Positions 7,206 through 14,730 of a stretch of DNA of 14,856 nt are shown one piece after another. The DNA comes from Spirochaetia bacterium. GTDB taxonomy: Bacteria > Spirochaetota > Spirochaetia > Treponematales > Breznakiellaceae. Numbering within the stretch: position 1 is the stretch's first letter; every line of letters starts with the position of its first letter. The stretch is taken from the NCBI GenBank assembly GCA_025997675.1, contig BNUX01000074.1, forward strand, positions 1-14,856, given 5' to 3'. The position numbers and the translations under genes are program-made. The notes beneath the pieces were generated by a model. That model saw nothing but the letters and a program-made list of their open reading frames with translations, did no database searches and had not been told where the DNA came from.

Positions 7206-8666
7206 TTAGAAACTGTAGGTCAGTACCGCCTTAATAAAATGGTTATCCCGGTACTGACCCAGTTCGCCGTCCTCATCACCCCCGAAGATGCCGCCGCTTA
7301 ATTCAACCGATACGTCGCTTTGAATCCAGGCTACTGCGGGCATGATCAGAAAGCCCTTTTCTTCGATATCCCAAAGACCGGTGGCCTTGAGTCTCAGTCT
7401 ATCCCGGAAGAATTTTTTGGAAAGCTGCAGGGTAAGCCGGGTGAAGGTTGTATCCTTTCCTTCCTCAGAATCAATAACCAGGGGGTCCTTCCCTATCTGG
7501 TCGTGGAAGAGGCGTATGCTCTCGGTAACCTGAAGGTTCACATTGATACCCGCGATCACGTCCCGGTCAAAGCCGAGTGACCAGGCAAGGGAGGGATTGT
7601 AAATGTCCCCCTTGTCTCCCTTAAGGTCTTCGGTAATATTGGCGGCTACCTCGGCGCGGACATTAAAACCGAAAAGCACCTGGGCGTAATCGACGCCAAC
7701 CTGGTGGTAAGCGTTGTAGTCTACAGGGGCTATACGGATTTTATTTGGGTCCAACAGGGGGTCCGCAAAATATTCAGCAAGCCTGACATCAATGGCCGGA
7801 CGGGGAAGCCTTCCGTAGTAATACTGCCCCCCCAGATCCGATGAACCAATGGTAGTGGTGAACCGGAGACCACCCTGGGCATATTGTAAGGAGGTATCGC
7901 CCCCCCTATAGTATTCTTCAATATCAACACTATTCTGCCAGGTGTCAAGATTGTCCAGGATTGTCGGAAGGAAGAAAGCCGGTATCTTCGGATGTTGACT
8001 CAATACCGATTTCAGTCCTGCGGTCAGGGAAGGAACCAGACCGGTAATCTGCGCCGGCGCCCAGCGCCCATCAGTCGCAAAACGGTGGCCCTGGAACCAG
8101 GGGACAAAGACCCCTTCCAGTTTGGAAAAACTACCGATTCCCCAGGAAACATGGACCAGGGGCCGCCCTATTTTTACGCTCATGGGGTCAGAAATTTTGG
8201 TAAGGTCCGTATAATCCAGGGGATTAATCACGTCCAGGGGACCGAAGCTGTCGGCCTTGCCCCAGGTAAGTTTCCTCACGCCCCCCTCGATATCCACCGG
8301 GCCAAAGTAGGCCCGCACATAGGCTTCGTCTATAGTCACCGGAGAAGCGGAGCCGTCAAACACCGGGGCAAGGTTCAGGTTGATTACCGCCGCGGCCGCC
8401 TTGCCGGAAACAGAAAAATTAAGCGCCCCTGAAAAAACATCCCCCAATTTGCCCTGCTTTATTTTATCCGCTGTTTCAAAGTCGTCGGTAAAGGCCAATA
8501 GTTCCGCCGATACTTCGCCGCTTATCTTTACACCCACGGAGCCCAGTGAAAAGGCCGGGGAGCTTGCGGATGTCCCGTCCCCAAAACCAAAATCATCATC
8601 CGCCCAAACCGTTCCCGGAATGAAAACAAGACCCAGAGCGAGGAGTGGGAAAAGCAGGCGTTTCAT
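7206..8666 (-). CDS. DUF1302-like outer-membrane beta-barrel protein
   Basis: 486-residue exported protein. The signal peptide (MKRLLF... to TVWA) is probably cut after Ala22, so the mature protein starts DDDFGFGDGTSAS, an acidic motif also present in the RND exporter. The rest alternates polar and aromatic residues in strand-length segments and ends AVLTYSF, a typical C-terminal barrel-assembly signal with terminal Phe. GGVRKLTWGKADSFGPLDVINPLDY resembles the Arg-x-x-x-Trp-Gly ... INPxD signature of DUF1302 proteins, which in proteobacteria often sit beside DUF1329 proteins and MMPL exporters. The start ATG shares one base with the carrier stop (TAATG), and GGAGG precedes it. It is the last gene of the operon and is inferred to be the outer-membrane exit or receptor for the exporter cargo. 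Confidence 0.82.
   Translation of the reverse strand: MKRLLFPLLALGLVFIPGTVWADDDFGFGDGTSASSPAFSLGSVGVKISGEVSAELLAFTDDFETADKIKQGKLGDVFSGALNFSVSGKAAAAVINLNLAPVFDGSASPVTIDEAYVRAYFGPVDIEGGVRKLTWGKADSFGPLDVINPLDYTDLTKISDPMSVKIGRPLVHVSWGIGSFSKLEGVFVPWFQGHRFATDGRWAPAQITGLVPSLTAGLKSVLSQHPKIPAFFLPTILDNLDTWQNSVDIEEYYRGGDTSLQYAQGGLRFTTTIGSSDLGGQYYYGRLPRPAIDVRLAEYFADPLLDPNKIRIAPVDYNAYHQVGVDYAQVLFGFNVRAEVAANITEDLKGDKGDIYNPSLAWSLGFDRDVIAGINVNLQVTESIRLFHDQIGKDPLVIDSEEGKDTTFTRLTLQLSKKFFRDRLRLKATGLWDIEEKGFLIMPAVAWIQSDVSVELSGGIFGGDEDGELGQYRDNHFIKAVLTYSF
7211..7264. terminator. Inverted repeat at convergent gene ends, possible bidirectional terminator
   Basis: GGTCAGTACCG (7218-7228) and CGGTACTGACC (7249-7259) are perfect 11-base complements around a 20-nt loop. 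The outer arms AACTG (7211-7215) and CAGTT (7260-7264) extend the stem to 16 pairs with a two-base bulge. It sits within the last codons of the beta-barrel gene and just past the DUF362 stop, where both transcripts must end. No good U-run follows on the plus strand, and only a weak TCTAAACTATTTT on the minus strand, so terminator function is a guess. Confidence 0.4.
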
Positions 8667-9460
8667 TAGGGCCTCCCGGTTTCCAGATACCGCGGGGTAA
8701 AGACCGACTCGGGGATTTCACTGTCGTATCTCAGGATATCCACATTAATAGTGGTGGAGGTTCCCGCCGCAAGGGTGCTCATTTTAGTGACCATGGGGCT
8801 GAGCCTTCCCTGAACATCCTTGAGTTCCAGAATTTCCAGGGTCTTTACATGGGTTCCTTTTTTATCGTAGAGCTCAATTTTATAATTCACCGAATTAGCC
8901 TTGTCTATCCACTGAACCATTTTGGTATACTGGTACCCACTGTCCTTGGGGGTGGATTCGATCACATAGCAGGGCTTACCCTTGTAGTCTTCCTCCCGCA
9001 GAATTCGGTGGGTGTCCAGACCGGGATCGCGGTCCGCAGAAGAGATGTCGTCGTATGAAAGGTCGGTTTCCACAAAACTGCCGGAACCCCCGGAGGACGC
9101 AATGCGGCGCACCTTTCCTGCGGAGGGAAGATAGATCCACTGGTCGTCCCTGGCCTCGGCGTTTTCAATGGTCAGGAACCGGGTATTAATAATATTGGCG
9201 GGATTGCTGGAATGTTTAAATTCCACCACCACCCGGTGTTCCCCCTTGGAACCATCCTTTGAAAACTGGTCAAGGACGCGGTTACTGGTGGAACCGTCCT
9301 TGGCGGCAACCACCATCCGGGACCGGGTTTGAATCGTCTTTGCATCGATGCGGTTCCGTGATTTGTCCACGATGGCGGCGGCGTCTTCGGTCTGGGCAAA
9401 TGATGTTACGGCGATCCCGAGCAGCATCACTACGATAATAAGTTTACTCTTTCTTTTCAT
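8666..9460 (-). CDS. LolA-like periplasmic carrier (outer membrane lipoprotein-sorting protein family)
   Basis: 264 residues with an export signal (MKRKSKLIIVVMLLGIAVTSFA, cleavage before Q23); no lipobox Cys. The mature protein has the LolA-like beta-sheet signature: FLTIENAEARDDQWIYLPSAGKVRRIASSGGSGSF, then YDDISS, YKGKPCYVIESTPK, MVQWIDKANSVNYKIELYDKKG and a C-terminal FTPRYLE. This is the group annotated 'outer membrane lipoprotein-sorting protein' and regularly found beside MMPL/RND genes; it is distinct from housekeeping LolA. It likely shields a lipid or acyl moiety crossing the periplasm between the RND pump and the barrel. The start ATG at 9460 has AAGGAG at 7 nt and overlaps the end of the RND gene by 17 bp. 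The stop overlaps the barrel start by one base. Confidence 0.85.
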   Translation of the reverse strand: MKRKSKLIIVVMLLGIAVTSFAQTEDAAAIVDKSRNRIDAKTIQTRSRMVVAAKDGSTSNRVLDQFSKDGSKGEHRVVVEFKHSSNPANIINTRFLTIENAEARDDQWIYLPSAGKVRRIASSGGSGSFVETDLSYDDISSADRDPGLDTHRILREEDYKGKPCYVIESTPKDSGYQYTKMVQWIDKANSVNYKIELYDKKGTHVKTLEILELKDVQGRLSPMVTKMSTLAAGTSTTINVDILRYDSEIPESVFTPRYLETGRP

Positions 9461-12104
9461 CTACAACTCCTTGTATAAATTTTGGTTTAAAGAGGAGCAG
9501 CAATACGGGGATAACCGTAAGGCTCACAAAGGCGCTGGTGGCCATGGTCAGGGCGATGAGGAGCCCCAGATGTTCCAGCATGACGAACTGGGAGAGGATC
9601 AATACCGCGAAGCCCGCCCCCACCGAAACGGCGTTTATTATAATTGCCTTGCCGGAGGTAGCAAAGGTGCGCCGCAGAAAATCGTCCGTACCCTTACTTG
9701 CACGGTATTCCCGCTTAAAGGCTTCGATGTAGTGGATGGTATAATCAATGCCTATGCCCACGGACACACTGGCCACCATGGAAGTACCGATGTTTAGTTT
9801 GATCCCCAGGAAGCCCATCACCGCAAAGTTAATCAGGATAGAGATGGACAGGGGAATGATGCCGATAACCCCCGCCGCCAGGGAACGGTTGGAAATAGCG
9901 ATGATGATGAACACCAGGAGGAGGGAGGTTACCACCGATATGAGCTGGGACTGAACCACCAGCCGGTTAAGGGAAGCCTCCACCAGGGCGCTCCCCCCCA
10001 CGGTAACCTTAATGTCCTTGGGAAAATTGGTATCGACGTATTGCCGAATCTCCCGGATTACCCGGCCCGTATCGTCTTCCCCCAGGGTGCGGAGCTGTAT
10101 GGTGGTCTTAATCGCCGTTGGTTCCAGGGAATCGTTGGCGTAGGAATCTATGCTGCCGGAAAGAAGGATCAGATAATTGGACACCAGCTGCCGGAGTTCT
10201 TCGGGCCGGGTTTTCCCGTACTTGGCGGGGAGGATCGGGATTTCATAATAGGAAGCCCCATTATAGTTAAGTTTTTTTTGCAGTTCCCAGATAAGTTCGT
10301 TGGCGTCAAGGGAACGGTCAAGGCCGGAACTTGCCGCCCCTTCAAGCAGGGCAAGCAGTTCACCCACGGTGTAGACCCGGGCATTTGCCTCCACACTTGC
10401 GGATGTTCCGGAAGAAAAGGCATCATCGTAACCGGTATCATTTCCGGCGCTTGAACTAAAGCCGAAGTCATCATCGGAGGAAACCGTAGCAATACTGCGG
10501 GGCTTTATACCGTCGGGACTTTCGTCGGCGTTAAAAACCTGGTTGACCCGCTTGACCAGGTCCGTAAAGCCCATGGCTTTGCCCACCAGGGGTATCCTGG
10601 TTTGAAGAAATTCGTTCAGACTATCAATGGCCCCCAGGCTGTCCGGGTGCAGCAGTGTTTCTGCGTCATCCGCTTCCATCACGATGCTTACCACCTTGCT
10701 GCCCCCGAACTTTTCCCGGATAAACCGGTCCGAACGGGATATGTCGGTGGTGCCTTTAAAGTATTCCACAAAGATATTGTCGATGATTACCTTGGACACG
10801 CCATAAAGCGAGACCAGCAGCACTACGGTGGTAAGAGAAATGACCAGGCGCCGTTTCCGGGAGATGCCCATAAAGGTGTCGGCGATAACATTGCTCAAGG
10901 GGTCTGCAACTTCTGTTACCGGTGTCTCCAGCCGGGGATTGACCAGGGCGCGCATGGGCTTGGGGCCGCGGATAAGGAGCAGCGCAGGGATCAGGGTGAC
11001 CGCCACAATAAAGGAGGCAAAGACACCAAAGGCGGCAAAGCAGCCGAACTCCCGGATGGGAAGCACCGAGGTAAAGATGAAGGAGCCGAACCCCGCAAAG
11101 GTGGTCAGGGCCGCCAGAAATACTGCCTTGCCTATCTTTAAGAGCAGGGTAATGACCAGTTCCCGGTGTTCATCCTTCGTCATTGCGGCGTTGTGTCCCA
11201 TGTCTTCTATATAGTGGGTCACCACATGGATGCCATAGGCGCTGCCCACCGCCACCAGGATCACCGGCAGCACCGTGGAAATAACCGAAAGCTTTACGCC
11301 GAAAAGGGGCATGGCCCCCATGGACCAGATAACGGCAACCAGCACCGTAAGCAGGGGAAGTACCACCGGGGTAATGCGGTGGAAGGAAAAGAAGAGCACC
11401 AGCAGTACCACCAGAATAACCAGGGGGATCATCAGCACCAGGTCCGCCCGGACCGCTTCGTTTATGGTGGCGCTGATCACCGGGAGCCCCGTTACGTAGA
11501 CCTCCGCCATGCCGTCAAACATTTCCCGGGCTATGTCCCGGACTTGGATAAAGCTGTCCACCACCTCGGGTTTCCCCGCATCATTACTGTCAATGTCCAG
11601 GGTAACCAGGATCTGGGTGGCGGTAAAATCGTCGGAGATAAGGGCGTTGCGGTACATGTCCCAGGAAAGGATACGCCGCTTGAGTTCCGCCGTTTCTTCC
11701 GCTGTTCCGGAAAAATCGCCGGGGATCAGCGGCTCCACCACAATAGCGTCCCCATCGCCGGCGATGTAATCCGATGACACCATGGAGTTGATTGTCCCGA
11801 TAATTTCAATCGCTTCTATCCGGGCTATATACTCCCGGATGCGGTTGATGAATTCCCCGTCAAAGACCGTACCGTACTTCCGCTCCAGCCCCACCAGAAC
11901 AAAACTGGAACTGCCGAAGGTATCGTCAATATGGCCGGAGATTACCCGGGACTCGTCGTCTTCGGGGACAAAGCGGAGGTTGTTGTTATCCAGCGCCGCA
12001 CGGGGAAGCTGTAAAGCAAAAAAGACCGTAATGATTCCGATAACCAGTACGATAAGAACAGGGTGTTTAAAAAACTTCTCTCCGGACCTTTCTATCCCTT
12101 TCAT
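9444..12104 (-). CDS. RND superfamily exporter, MMPL type
   Basis: 886-residue inner-membrane pump with the duplicated RND plan: TM1, a large periplasmic loop, five or six TMs, then the same again. TM4 region has GSAYGIHVVTHYIE (from 287), and the TM10 counterpart GIGIDYTIHYIE carries the likely proton-relay Asp787. Length is below that of typical multidrug AcrB proteins and fits MMPL/HpnN-type lipid exporters. The second periplasmic loop contains an acidic-serine insert, DDDFGF (544-549) ... DDAFSSGTSAS, shared with the barrel's mature N-terminus. I chose the ATG at 12104 (MKGIERSGEKFF, AGGA at 6 nt), 8 nt after the kinase stop, over an upstream in-frame TTG inside the kinase. Cargo is inferred to be a lipid or other hydrophobic molecule; no substrate residue proves it. 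Confidence 0.92.
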   Translation of the reverse strand: MKGIERSGEKFFKHPVLIVLVIGIITVFFALQLPRAALDNNNLRFVPEDDESRVISGHIDDTFGSSSFVLVGLERKYGTVFDGEFINRIREYIARIEAIEIIGTINSMVSSDYIAGDGDAIVVEPLIPGDFSGTAEETAELKRRILSWDMYRNALISDDFTATQILVTLDIDSNDAGKPEVVDSFIQVRDIAREMFDGMAEVYVTGLPVISATINEAVRADLVLMIPLVILVVLLVLFFSFHRITPVVLPLLTVLVAVIWSMGAMPLFGVKLSVISTVLPVILVAVGSAYGIHVVTHYIEDMGHNAAMTKDEHRELVITLLLKIGKAVFLAALTTFAGFGSFIFTSVLPIREFGCFAAFGVFASFIVAVTLIPALLLIRGPKPMRALVNPRLETPVTEVADPLSNVIADTFMGISRKRRLVISLTTVVLLVSLYGVSKVIIDNIFVEYFKGTTDISRSDRFIREKFGGSKVVSIVMEADDAETLLHPDSLGAIDSLNEFLQTRIPLVGKAMGFTDLVKRVNQVFNADESPDGIKPRSIATVSSDDDFGFSSSAGNDTGYDDAFSSGTSASVEANARVYTVGELLALLEGAASSGLDRSLDANELIWELQKKLNYNGASYYEIPILPAKYGKTRPEELRQLVSNYLILLSGSIDSYANDSLEPTAIKTTIQLRTLGEDDTGRVIREIRQYVDTNFPKDIKVTVGGSALVEASLNRLVVQSQLISVVTSLLLVFIIIAISNRSLAAGVIGIIPLSISILINFAVMGFLGIKLNIGTSMVASVSVGIGIDYTIHYIEAFKREYRASKGTDDFLRRTFATSGKAIIINAVSVGAGFAVLILSQFVMLEHLGLLIALTMATSAFVSLTVIPVLLLLFKPKFIQGVVDEKKE

Positions 12105-12112
12105 TTTCAATC

Positions 12113-13432
12113 CTACACAAACAGCATAACCGAGAGGCAAAAGACATTGCCGCTGTCGGAGATGGTGACTTCCCCCGCGTATTTCTGGGCAACCCGGCGG
12201 AGTGCGGGCAGCCCCAGGCCGTGGCCGCCTTCGGTCTTGGTGGTTTGGATTTCGCCGTTTTTGTAGTGCAGCGGCCCGGAGAGCGGATTGGTAACCTGAA
12301 TCAGAAGGATATTCTTTTGGCTTTGTATTTTGCAGTGTACCGCCGGGCTTGGGGCGCCTTCCTGTGCCTTCATGGAAGTGACCGCATCCACCACATTGTC
12401 CAGGGCGATCCCCATAATGGAAGCGATGTCGTAGGCCAGGGTCGTTTCTATATCCAGCACGTCCGCCTGTACCGAAATGGCAGCCCCCAGTTCTTTTATC
12501 TGGACCGCCTTGAAGGAGATCATGGCGTCAATCAAAGAAACCCCGGTGTAATATTCCGGCTCCACCTGCTTCAAATCCCCCAGCATAGCCCAGATCCGGT
12601 TATTCACGCCGTCATAGTTTTGCTGTTCCATATCGACTTTCAGGCTGAAGAGCAGGTTTTTTAACTCATGCCGCATTTCCCCGGTCTGCCGCTGAAACAC
12701 TTCAATGCCGGTGATCCGGCGTGATTGGGCGTCGAGCTGCCCCTGGAGGACCTGGGCCTGCAGATGAGATTCGTAATAGGCAAGCAGCCGGACATACATA
12801 TAAAAGGTGAATAGATTCAGGGCGAGCATAAAGAACCCAAACAGAATTCCTTCAAGATAGATATTTATCCCGATCTCAAGCAACGGCCTGGCTGCACTCG
12901 CGAAGCGGGTGATCAGCACGGCGGAACCCAAAGGCGGTATGACCGTCATAATCCAGAAGTTCAGGGGCAGTTTTCCCCGGCGGTCTTTTAAAACCCAATA
13001 GTAAAACAACGCCCATCCCAATATAGCCAGGTACAGCAGATAGAATGCCGCATAATAGCCGGGGGAAAAGAGGAGTAACCCTCTTCCGAGAGTATAGCGG
13101 GCAATAAAATTGCGAAGCGTATCCATGCAGGCTTCCATGCCGATGTAGTAGATGGCGGTAAACAAGGACTCCCGCAGATCCCCGCAGAGCAGGGCGAATA
13201 GGAAGAGACTTGCCACCCAGATGAGTTCAACGCTCCCATTACTCCTTATAACGGTTATACCGGTTATGAAGTACACCCTCCATGCTATGTAGCATACGGG
13301 GAAGCTCGCCAGTAGTACTACGCGCCGGATTTTTGATGCAGGCCGGTGCCGCAGATAAAACAAAACATACCAGCCGGGGATGATAAAAAGTCCGCGCAGT
13401 ACTTCCAGGGGTATATTAAGGGAATAGGTCAT
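12113..13432 (-). CDS. Membrane sensor histidine kinase, GHKL/HPK10 (AgrC-like)
   Basis: 439 residues. About six hydrophobic helices fill residues 9-215 (for example VLRGLFIIPGWYVLFYL, YLEGILFGFFMLALNLF), with no large external domain, as in peptide-sensing AgrC/ComD kinases. A coiled linker (AQVLQGQLDAQSRRITGIEVFQ) leads to the phospho-acceptor His255 in RHELKNLLFSL. The ATPase has an N-box ALDNVVDAV (Asn346) and a G-box GGHGLGLPALRRVAQKYAG (402-420). This kinase class typically pairs with LytTR regulators, as here: its ATG overlaps the regulator stop (ATGA, 13429-13432), with GGAG 7 nt upstream. The ligand is unknown. Known relatives in Firmicutes sense peptides, but I see no AgrB/AgrD-type genes, so it may sense membrane state or exporter cargo. 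Confidence 0.9.
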   Translation of the reverse strand: MTYSLNIPLEVLRGLFIIPGWYVLFYLRHRPASKIRRVVLLASFPVCYIAWRVYFITGITVIRSNGSVELIWVASLFLFALLCGDLRESLFTAIYYIGMEACMDTLRNFIARYTLGRGLLLFSPGYYAAFYLLYLAILGWALFYYWVLKDRRGKLPLNFWIMTVIPPLGSAVLITRFASAARPLLEIGINIYLEGILFGFFMLALNLFTFYMYVRLLAYYESHLQAQVLQGQLDAQSRRITGIEVFQRQTGEMRHELKNLLFSLKVDMEQQNYDGVNNRIWAMLGDLKQVEPEYYTGVSLIDAMISFKAVQIKELGAAISVQADVLDIETTLAYDIASIMGIALDNVVDAVTSMKAQEGAPSPAVHCKIQSQKNILLIQVTNPLSGPLHYKNGEIQTTKTEGGHGLGLPALRRVAQKYAGEVTISDSGNVFCLSVMLFV

Positions 13433-14169
13433 GGTTTATCTCCAGTGTAATAGTCCATAATTTTTCGGCGTACCTCTTTTTGTTTGCCCCGTGCCAGGGC
13501 TAAGCGGCGGCCGCCGGGCAGGAACAGGGTAGCTTTTTCAAACCGTTCAACATTATCTAAATTGACCAGTATCGAATGATGTATCCTGACAAATCCGGGA
13601 TGCTTCAACTGGGCTTCCACCTCGTCGAGTTTCCCGTAAAAGATGTGGCCGGCATGTTCGACAGCCTCCGCTTTGGTTACTATCTCAATTTTGTGCCCCG
13701 TGTTTTCAAAAAACAAAATGTCCCCCAGGGGCATCCGGAACATAGTATCATTGTAGCGATATACAAACACCTGCCGGGGATTCCGCAGTTGTTTGTATAC
13801 CCGCAGGAGCAATGCTTTTAATTCGGCTTCGTCAATGGGTTTCGACAGGAAGGCGGTTGTATCAAGCTGAAAGAGATGCTTGCAATAGGATTCATGGGCG
13901 GATACGAAGATCAGAACCGGGGTTTCAAACTCTTTTCTGATTTGCTCCGCCACCGCTATCCCGGTGGTATCCCCCAGTTCAATGTCCAGAAAGATTATAT
14001 CGAAAGGGACGCCCCCGGTTTGCTGATTAAGGGCCGCAAGCACCTCGGCGCCGCTCTGAAAAACCTGTATGTGCATGGGTTCGGGTAAGAGATGCCCATA
14101 GCTTTTCAAGGTACTTTCCAGATACCCTGTTATGGCGCTTTCATCATCACATATGGCAATCTCAATCAT
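13429..14169 (-). CDS. LytTR-family DNA-binding response regulator
   Basis: 246 residues. The receiver domain (1-125) has the acidic pair in CDDE (Asp8/Asp9), the phospho-acceptor Asp62 in IIFLDIEL, and Lys110 in LSKP. The LytTR DNA-binding domain (about 133-240) shows GDILFFENTGHKIEIVT, YGKLDEVEAQL, FVRIHHSILVNLDNVERF and LPGGRRLALARGKQKEV. I chose the ATG at 14169 (MIEIAICDDE), the family's usual beginning, over a GTG at 14199 that would add ten residues through a G7 run. No good Shine-Dalgarno lies before this ATG except the G7 itself about 10 nt away. It is coupled to the kinase by an ATGA overlap and probably controls its own operon; targets elsewhere are possible. Confidence 0.93.
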   Translation of the reverse strand: MIEIAICDDESAITGYLESTLKSYGHLLPEPMHIQVFQSGAEVLAALNQQTGGVPFDIIFLDIELGDTTGIAVAEQIRKEFETPVLIFVSAHESYCKHLFQLDTTAFLSKPIDEAELKALLLRVYKQLRNPRQVFVYRYNDTMFRMPLGDILFFENTGHKIEIVTKAEAVEHAGHIFYGKLDEVEAQLKHPGFVRIHHSILVNLDNVERFEKATLFLPGGRRLALARGKQKEVRRKIMDYYTGDKP

Positions 14170-14190
14170 GGCCGAATTGCCCCCCCGGAT

Positions 14191-14220
14191 ATGGTACACT
14201 GATTGAGGTGTTTAATTCAA
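14191..14220 (-). promoter_or_regulatory. Possible promoter for the LytTR/kinase/exporter operon
   Basis: On the minus strand TTGAAT (14220-14215) lies 18 bp before TACCAT (14196-14191); each hexamer matches four of six consensus bases. Transcription would begin near or in the G7 run (14180-14186), leaving a very short leader. The element overlaps the stop of the upstream 109-aa gene. It is a weak match, and read-through from the upstream gene is an equally good explanation. Confidence 0.3.
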
Positions 14221-14546
14221 GGGATGATGGCTGAATATATCCCGCTCCAGGGGCCTTTTATGCCGTGGCTGTTTTCCCAACGCATGGCGAAATAGCAGGT
14301 CTTGCCCCGTTGGCTTTCATCGAAATCGAAGATGCAGGGGCTGAGGGGGTCGAAGACGATGTGGACCAGATCGTCTATACCGGCGGGAGGGCGGTCCAGG
14401 ACGGCCCAGCGGAATTCTATGCCGTATATATCGCTGCCCTTGTCACGGTAGTGGACCACAAGCCGGTGGACGAAGGAGCGGTCGATTTCCGCTTTCGGGA
14501 TAGCGGCGGGGGCATTGCCGGCGTTTGGCGTGTAATCGGTACTCAT
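14217..14546 (-). CDS. Hypothetical protein with RWEN..GPWS C-terminal motif
   Basis: 109 residues, no signal peptide or membrane segment. The ATG at 14546 has AAGGAG at 7 nt spacing, a strong ribosome site. The N-terminus is Ala/Pro-rich (NAGNAPAAIPKAEIDRSF). The middle has beta-strand character (RLVVHYRDKGSDIYGIEFRWAVLD), and the end reads GKTCYFAMRWENSHGIKGPWSGIYSAIIP. An ending of the form R-W-E-N-x-x-G-x-K-G-P-W-S-x-x-x-S-A-I-I-P is one I have seen in hypothetical proteins of Treponema and Bacteroidetes, and looks like the last strands of a fibronectin-III-like fold. I know no function. It is 47 nt upstream of the regulator and co-directional, so it may be the first gene of the operon or an independent unit. 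Confidence 0.7.
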   Translation of the reverse strand: MSTDYTPNAGNAPAAIPKAEIDRSFVHRLVVHYRDKGSDIYGIEFRWAVLDRPPAGIDDLVHIVFDPLSPCIFDFDESQRGKTCYFAMRWENSHGIKGPWSGIYSAIIP

Positions 14547-14670
14547 ATAATACTCCTTAGAAAGCTATATATGTTATACCCTGCTTTTGCCGATAACGCT
14601 AGGGGAAAACCATACCAAATTTGCTGTCAAAACGCCTGTTTTTGCTGTTTAGGCCTTTTTTAGTACAAGG
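14547..14670. other. Leader and upstream region of the 109-aa gene
   Basis: Between the small hypothetical gene and the repeat array I see no gene. On the minus strand GGTATAACAT (around 14580-14571) offers a -10-like TATAAC, but no good -35 lies 17 bp upstream; a TTGACA at 14630-14625 is too far away. A GGCAAAAG sequence (minus strand, 14592-14585) resembles the core of the array unit in reverse orientation. Confidence 0.35.
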
Positions 14671-14730
14671 TGCAAAAAGCGCGGCGCCCTGGCAAAAGCT
14701 CCCGAACTTTTGCAAAATTTGCCGTACTTT
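14671..14730. repeat. Three degenerate 20-bp units at the edge of the array
   Basis: Units starting at 14671, 14691 and 14711 keep the 20-bp register and a [TG]GCAAAA core, but their second halves differ from the perfect unit (for example GCTCCCGAACTTT and TTTGCCGTACTTT). Conservation of GCAAAA against a diverged remainder is what a decaying array edge, or a conserved binding core, would leave. Confidence 0.7.

Noticed and set aside
12105..12140. N-terminal extension of the RND protein from a TTG at 12140
   Set aside because: It lies inside the kinase end; the ATG at 12104 has AGGA at proper spacing and gives the usual start before TM1.
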